Source of the DNA: a virus
Length of the DNA stretch: 39,334 bases
IMG/VR virus record: IMGVR_UViG_3300047463_000289
Span: 1-39,334 of that record
Direction: 5' to 3' (one strand)
The notes under the pieces are model-generated. The model was not told the DNA's origin. It worked only from the letters and a program-made list of their open reading frames with translations, and made no database searches. The translations under genes and the position numbers were made by a program. Positions 36,442-39,334 of the stretch are shown one piece after another; positions within the stretch are counted from its first letter, which is position 1; each line of letters opens with the position of its first letter.

Positions 36442-38472
36442 TTACATTATGAACCATGCAGAACCACTGCACATTAAAGAATAAGAACCATAATTTGCTG
36501 CAATAAGTTTGGTGTTTGTGCCGTCGATGGTTTCAGCGCCACTTGCCTGAAGAGTGATGTTGTTTGTTGCAGCGCTATTGCTTTCATCTTTAATTACTAG
36601 AATAAACCCCTGCCCTGCCGTTGCAGCAGCAGGAAGGTTTACGGTTTTGGCTGCAAGTGAACAATCAACGCCAATGTAGTAATTTGCGGTTGTTACGGTA
36701 ATGACGTTTGCGGTACCTGTTTGAGCGTGAACTGAAGCGTGTTTTTCACCGCAAGATATTTTAACAAGGCCATCGGCGGTAACACGCATTCTTTCAACGT
36801 GGGGGTTTAAAACATATCCAGAAACTCCGCCTGCTGGAGCGGTTGAAATTAAAACATCTCCACCAACTCCCGTGCCACTTCCTTGCGCACCCCCAATTGT
36901 AAATGTGCTTGTTGTTTTGCTTTGATTTAAAGAATAACCAACTGGTGATAGAGTTAAAACAAACGGTGCGGCTCCATTGGCTCCACCACCTTCACCAAAA
37001 TAGGCTGCACGAATTGGTGTTAAACCACTTCCAATAAACATTGCACTATTAACTTGTCTATTGGTTAAATCCCACCAAGGAGCAGCAGCAGTGCAATTAT
37101 CACCAAGTAAAATACTATAATCAGTTCTGCTTTGTGAAAAGTCAGCACTGGCGCTATTTCCTATAACGGTGCAAGTAGTGCGTGAAACAGCACCATATCC
37201 AATTGCAATTCCACCTGTTCCTGAACTTGCATAATTTCCAATTGCAACACCATTACCAATGGCATTTGAATTTGGCCCGATTGCAACGCTTGGAAACCAT
37301 GGATTACCCGCAGAGGTTGCATTATATCCTATTGCAACTCCACTAGCCACTGCGGCATTTTTACCAATTGCAACGCCACCATTAGATATAGTATTGTTTA
37401 CAATAGAAGTTGTATCGCCAATTAAAATTGAATCTGTAACTGCGGCAAATGAAGTTTCATTTCCTATGATTACATTTCTTTGTCCTGTGGTCAACACGTC
37501 TCCGGCCCCATTTCCCAAAAGAATATTTGTAGAGCCTGTAGTTAATGCATCGCCGCTACCAGATCCCGAAATTAAATTTGCAGTTCCAGATAAACTTGTA
37601 GGTTTTGCTCTTCCTAAAATTACGTTGTTAGTTCCTAAATTTCCATCACCAAGTCCTGCGTATTGCCAGGTTGTTAATCCTGTTCCTGAATCGTACGCTA
37701 ATACTTGTTGATCTAAAGCTCCAGCAGTATTAACTCCTGCTGCAGCCCAAGTGCCATCACCTTTTAAATATCGTGTAGCATCTCCAATAGCAGGAGCTGG
37801 AACTAACCCTTTTGTACCCCCCGCTCCTAAATCGCCACCAAAATTGTTTAGATAAGAAGTCGCGGTTGCAGAAGATAATGATACTAAATCTTTACCACTA
37901 CTTGAACCTACAAAAGTTGATGCAGTAAGTGAATTAAGATTAATGGCCGTTTTAACATATAGCGTTTGTGGGCGTGAAGCGCCTGCGGCTCCGATATTAT
38001 AGCTAGTATCATCGCCAAACAATAGGCTTTGGTTAATGGCAGTAGGTAGTAGGTTAGCAAGGTCGCGGTCAGCTTTATTGGCAAGGCCAATTAAAACGTC
38101 GGTAAAAACTAGCGGGTCAACATCGACGGCAATAGGTTCGGCGCTAGGGCTAACTAATTGAAAGATTTTATCGGCATTAAGGGTCCCTGCGGAAACAGGC
38201 ACAAGCATGTTGGGAAGAACGTCATTTGAGTTATTGGCGTCGGTTGCGCGGGTTAGGGTATAGTTACCTCCAGAGATTTCAACTACGTAGATACCATTTT
38301 CTTCTGGAGCTGTCTGTCCCCGTAATAAAACGCGTTCGCGGTCTGCAAGAGTTACCCCATCCACAATAAGGGGAGTTGCACCTGCTAAGGCTAATTGTGC
38401 GTCCTTACACGCTCTAACTGCATCTTTATATGTCGCTGATCCGCCGCCGGAAAAGGTGAGTAAAAAAGCCAT
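36442..38472 (-). CDS. Fibre with N-terminal anchor and beta-roll repeats, copy 1 (676 aa)
   Basis: First gene of the late operon; TTAGGAG lies eight bases before the ATG. Residues 30-130 form a common fibre N-terminal domain (VDGVTLADRERVLLRGQTAP, ENGIYVVEISGGNYTLTRAT). From about 250 to 480 come beta-roll repeats (N-V-I-L-G, N-I-L-L-G, N-V-I-I-G types). The C-terminal domain has IDGTNTKLIAANYGSYSLMC and ends in SAWFIM. The segment TWQYAGLGDGNLGTNNVILG recurs in the next gene, so the two arose by duplication. It attaches fibres to the virion and contributes to host range. Confidence 0.75.
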   Translation of the reverse strand: MAFLLTFSGGGSATYKDAVRACKDAQLALAGATPLIVDGVTLADRERVLLRGQTAPEENGIYVVEISGGNYTLTRATDANNSNDVLPNMLVPVSAGTLNADKIFQLVSPSAEPIAVDVDPLVFTDVLIGLANKADRDLANLLPTAINQSLLFGDDTSYNIGAAGASRPQTLYVKTAINLNSLTASTFVGSSSGKDLVSLSSATATSYLNNFGGDLGAGGTKGLVPAPAIGDATRYLKGDGTWAAAGVNTAGALDQQVLAYDSGTGLTTWQYAGLGDGNLGTNNVILGRAKPTSLSGTANLISGSGSGDALTTGSTNILLGNGAGDVLTTGQRNVIIGNETSFAAVTDSILIGDTTSIVNNTISNGGVAIGKNAAVASGVAIGYNATSAGNPWFPSVAIGPNSNAIGNGVAIGNYASSGTGGIAIGYGAVSRTTCTVIGNSASADFSQSRTDYSILLGDNCTAAAPWWDLTNRQVNSAMFIGSGLTPIRAAYFGEGGGANGAAPFVLTLSPVGYSLNQSKTTSTFTIGGAQGSGTGVGGDVLISTAPAGGVSGYVLNPHVERMRVTADGLVKISCGEKHASVHAQTGTANVITVTTANYYIGVDCSLAAKTVNLPAAATAGQGFILVIKDESNSAATNNITLQASGAETIDGTNTKLIAANYGSYSLMCSGSAWFIM

Positions 38473-38493
38473 TTCTTAGTCTCCTAAGCTATT

Positions 38494-38529
38494 TATAACT
38501 AGTCTAACATAGTTATTTGGGTTTGTCAA
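38494..38529 (-). promoter_or_regulatory. Late operon promoter
   Basis: Minus strand TTGACA (38529-38524), 17-bp spacer, TAGACT (38506-38501), then AGTTAT. The predicted start is near 38494, leaving a leader of about 22 nt that contains TTAGGAG. This drives the structural genes. The -10 and downstream bases again contain ACTAGT (38499-38504), as in the early promoters. Confidence 0.78.
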
Positions 38530-38543
38530 GCAAAAAATAACAC

Positions 38544-38571
38544 TTGACTTTTTTAAAATTTCTGGTATACT
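38544..38571 (+). promoter_or_regulatory. Promoter of RNA B
   Basis: TTGACT (38544-38549), 16-bp spacer, TATACT (38566-38571), followed by AATACA. The predicted start is 38578 or 38579, the first base of the conserved GAGCTGCCGG block. It fires divergently from the late promoter, about 15 bp apart. Confidence 0.78.
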
Positions 38572-38578
38572 AATACAT

Positions 38579-38660
38579 GAGCTGCCGGGAAATAGTGTAT
38601 ACGTATATAGTGTATACGCTGGTAGCCCAGCTTTTAAGGCTGGGCGTACTACCGGTAGCC
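38579..38660 (+). ncRNA. Candidate structured RNA B
   Basis: The predicted transcript begins GAGCTGCCGG, then TAGTGTATACGTA; the 11-mer TAGTGTATACG appears twice (38593-38603, 38608-38618). A hairpin follows: outer GGTAG/CTACC (38621-38625 with 38649-38653), inner GCCCAGC/GCTGGGC with loop TTTTAAG (38632-38638). The 5' end GCTGCCGG (38581-38588) can also pair with CCGGTAGC (38652-38659). It shares 29 of 32 opening bases with RNA A. It lies antisense to any read-through from the DUF6321-like gene. No T-tract terminator is visible; the 3' end is unknown. The 70-aa frame crossing it on the minus strand is not convincing. Confidence 0.6.
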
Positions 38661-38675
38661 TGTTAGGGGCGCGCG

Positions 38676-38987
38676 TTAGCAGCGCCACCTCTTTAATGCC
38701 GCGCCTTTAGGCGTCAGTTTGCCATCCTTACTGGTCGGTCCTTTAACCCCGCCCATGCGCGCACAAAAGCTCTTACGCCGTTTAGCATCCTTTGAGCCTG
38801 GCTTTACCTTGCCCGTAACCGGCGCTTGCAGGTTACTGCCGGTTTCCCTATTAACCTTACGGCGGTACTCGTCATTTAACCCCCCCTCCCTAGCATGTTT
38901 AGAAGGGGTGTAGCCAATAAAGGGGTCCTTAGACCCCGCTTTTCTAGCTGCTTTAGACAGCCGTAGTTTAGCTTTAAGTTTACTCAC
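38676..38987 (-). CDS. DUF6321-like small basic protein (103 aa)
   Basis: GTG start at 38987 with AAGGA six bases upstream. The basic protein contains KVNRETGSNLQAPVTGKVKP, then GSKDAKRRKSFCARMGGVKG, and ends LTPKGAALKRWRC; these are the features I recall for DUF6321, a family of short phage and bacterial proteins with unknown role. High Lys/Arg content suggests nucleic-acid or ribosome binding. It has its own promoter and a leader of about 135 nt, and its transcript would read through RNA B into the late operon, as no terminator is seen. Confidence 0.7.
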   Translation of the reverse strand: MSKLKAKLRLSKAARKAGSKDPFIGYTPSKHAREGGLNDEYRRKVNRETGSNLQAPVTGKVKPGSKDAKRRKSFCARMGGVKGPTSKDGKLTPKGAALKRWRC

Positions 38988-39122
38988 CGCGAGTCCTTTC
39001 TTGAGAAGTCCCGGTAGCCTCCGGGTAGCTCACCACTTAATCGCGAGTTGGCAGGTGACGCCCATGCGCACTATAGCCGCAGGTAAGATGAGATGGCGAC
39101 GCTTGCAAACGGCGCCTATCAT
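38988..39122 (-). other. Long 5' leader of the DUF6321-like gene
   Basis: About 135 nt separate the predicted transcription start from the GTG. Close to the ribosome site, CCCGG and CCGGG (39025-39021 with 39014-39010) pair around a 6-base loop, and GATAGGCG with CGCCATC near the 5' end may form another stem. No leader peptide or known riboswitch is recognised. The length, unusual in this genome, suggests regulation of translation. Confidence 0.45.
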
Positions 39123-39128
39123 ATCACA

Positions 39129-39157
39129 AATATACCATGGATTTTTGCCATTGTCAA
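39129..39157 (-). promoter_or_regulatory. Promoter for the DUF6321-like gene
   Basis: Minus strand TTGACA (39157-39152), 17-bp spacer, TATATT (39134-39129), with the start predicted near 39122. A T/A-rich tract lies just upstream (39161-39174). This promoter lacks the ACTAGT palindrome found at the others, so it may follow a different timing. Confidence 0.75.
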
Positions 39158-39174
39158 GCTTTTTTTTTATTAAA

Positions 39175-39201
39175 TACACTCAAAGCGTTTATATGAGTGT
39201 A
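39175..39201. other. Inverted repeat TACACTC / GAGTGTA
   Basis: A 7-bp stem with a 13-base loop in the AT-rich region between the DUF6321 promoter and the tandem repeats. No T-run follows. It might be a protein-binding site or a weak hairpin; function unknown. The rest of 39158-39241 holds no gene. Confidence 0.35.
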
Positions 39202-39241
39202 ATTAGCACAACCTATAGTTGTTTAAATGGCTACAGAGTTA

Positions 39242-39294
39242 ACCCCGCACGCTGCCGGTCGCTACCCCGCACGCTGCCGGTCGCTACCCCGCAC
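39242..39294. repeat. 22-bp tandem repeat, 2.4 copies
   Basis: The unit ACCCCGCACGCTGCCGGTCG plus CT occurs at 39242-39263 and 39264-39285, and its first nine bases again at 39286-39294. The copies are identical. They resemble iterons and lie near the end of the window, next to an extended -10. They could be an origin or packaging element, or the reason for the break of the assembly. Confidence 0.85.
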
Positions 39295-39312
39295 AAAAAT
39301 ACCCCTATTTTT

Positions 39313-39321
39313 TGCTATAAT
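39313..39321 (+). promoter_or_regulatory. Extended -10 promoter facing out of the right end
   Basis: TGCTATAAT is a perfect extended -10, with no clear -35. Transcription would start near 39328 and cross the window end. If the genome is circular or permuted, it would lead into the left-end early operon, whose own promoters are weak. Confidence 0.5.
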
Positions 39322-39334
39322 CGTTTATAAGCGC

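Noticed and set aside
36157-37711. Plus-strand frames inside the fibre genes
   Set aside because: These are antisense shadows of low-complexity Gly/Ala/Val-rich repeats, without ribosome sites.
38476-38688. Minus-strand frame of 70 aa across the late promoter region
   Set aside because: It spans both promoters and RNA B, has no ribosome site and an implausible composition; non-coding explanations are better.
1-39334. Direct terminal repeats or cohesive ends
   Set aside because: The first and last 60 bases share no exact repeat beyond short GC-rich words; the ends give no proof of physical termini.
1-39334. Lysogeny module (integrase, CI-like repressor, attP)
   Set aside because: No tyrosine or serine recombinase, and no recognisable repressor frame on either strand.

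Overview
The window looks like a complete or almost complete genome of a tailed bacteriophage with a short tail (podovirus-like). It carries DNA replication and recombination genes, both terminase subunits, portal, scaffold, an N4-gp56-type major capsid protein, head-tail adaptors, fibres, ejection proteins and a lysis cassette. There is no tape measure, tail sheath or tail tube gene, and no integrase or recognisable repressor, so I read it as a lytic podovirus-like phage. Promoters are ordinary TTGACA/TATAAT types and ribosome sites are AGGAG types. The amidase, holin-like proteins and possible spanin-like pair suggest a Gram-negative host, but the species cannot be read from the sequence. 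Composition is moderately AT-rich by eye.

Layout. (1) 1-277: non-coding left end. (2) 278-6531, rightward: about 22 tightly packed, mostly unknown small genes, probably early host-takeover functions. It includes a DUF932-like protein, a GP88-like protein, several zinc ribbons, several one-TM peptides and a compact subtilisin-like protease. (3) 8655-6501, leftward: eight genes including the small terminase and a DUF5664 (dATP/dGTP diphosphohydrolase-like) protein. (4) 8656-8902: a divergent control region with three good promoters and a structured RNA. (5) 8903-15254, rightward: replication and recombination, with a Cas4/RecB-like nuclease, a possible ssDNA-binding protein, a RecA/DnaB-fold ATPase, a family A DNA polymerase with proofreading domain, a RuvC-like resolvase and a DEDDy exonuclease with zinc ribbon. 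(6) 38472-15172, leftward: one long late operon. Its order is two paralogous YadA-like beta-roll fibres, a C1q-like tip, large terminase, portal, scaffold, capsid, adaptors, collar fibre, a GNAT acetyltransferase, ejection proteins, then lysis (amidase, small TM protein, XhlA-like protein, rhomboid protease). (7) 38473-39334: late promoters, a second structured RNA on the plus strand, a small basic DUF6321-like gene with a long leader, a 22-bp tandem repeat and an outward-facing extended -10.

The most unusual points are these. A pair of homologous RNA loci (8734-8808 minus, 38579-38660 plus) share a 32-nt 5' block with three mismatches, then a hairpin whose stems differ in sequence but keep pairing. 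Both start right after a promoter. Several promoters share a palindromic -10/+1 element, TATACTAGTATA, and two of them appear to make leaderless mRNAs. Two serine proteases, a subtilase and a rhomboid, are encoded by the phage, and the rhomboid gene sits inside the lysis cassette.
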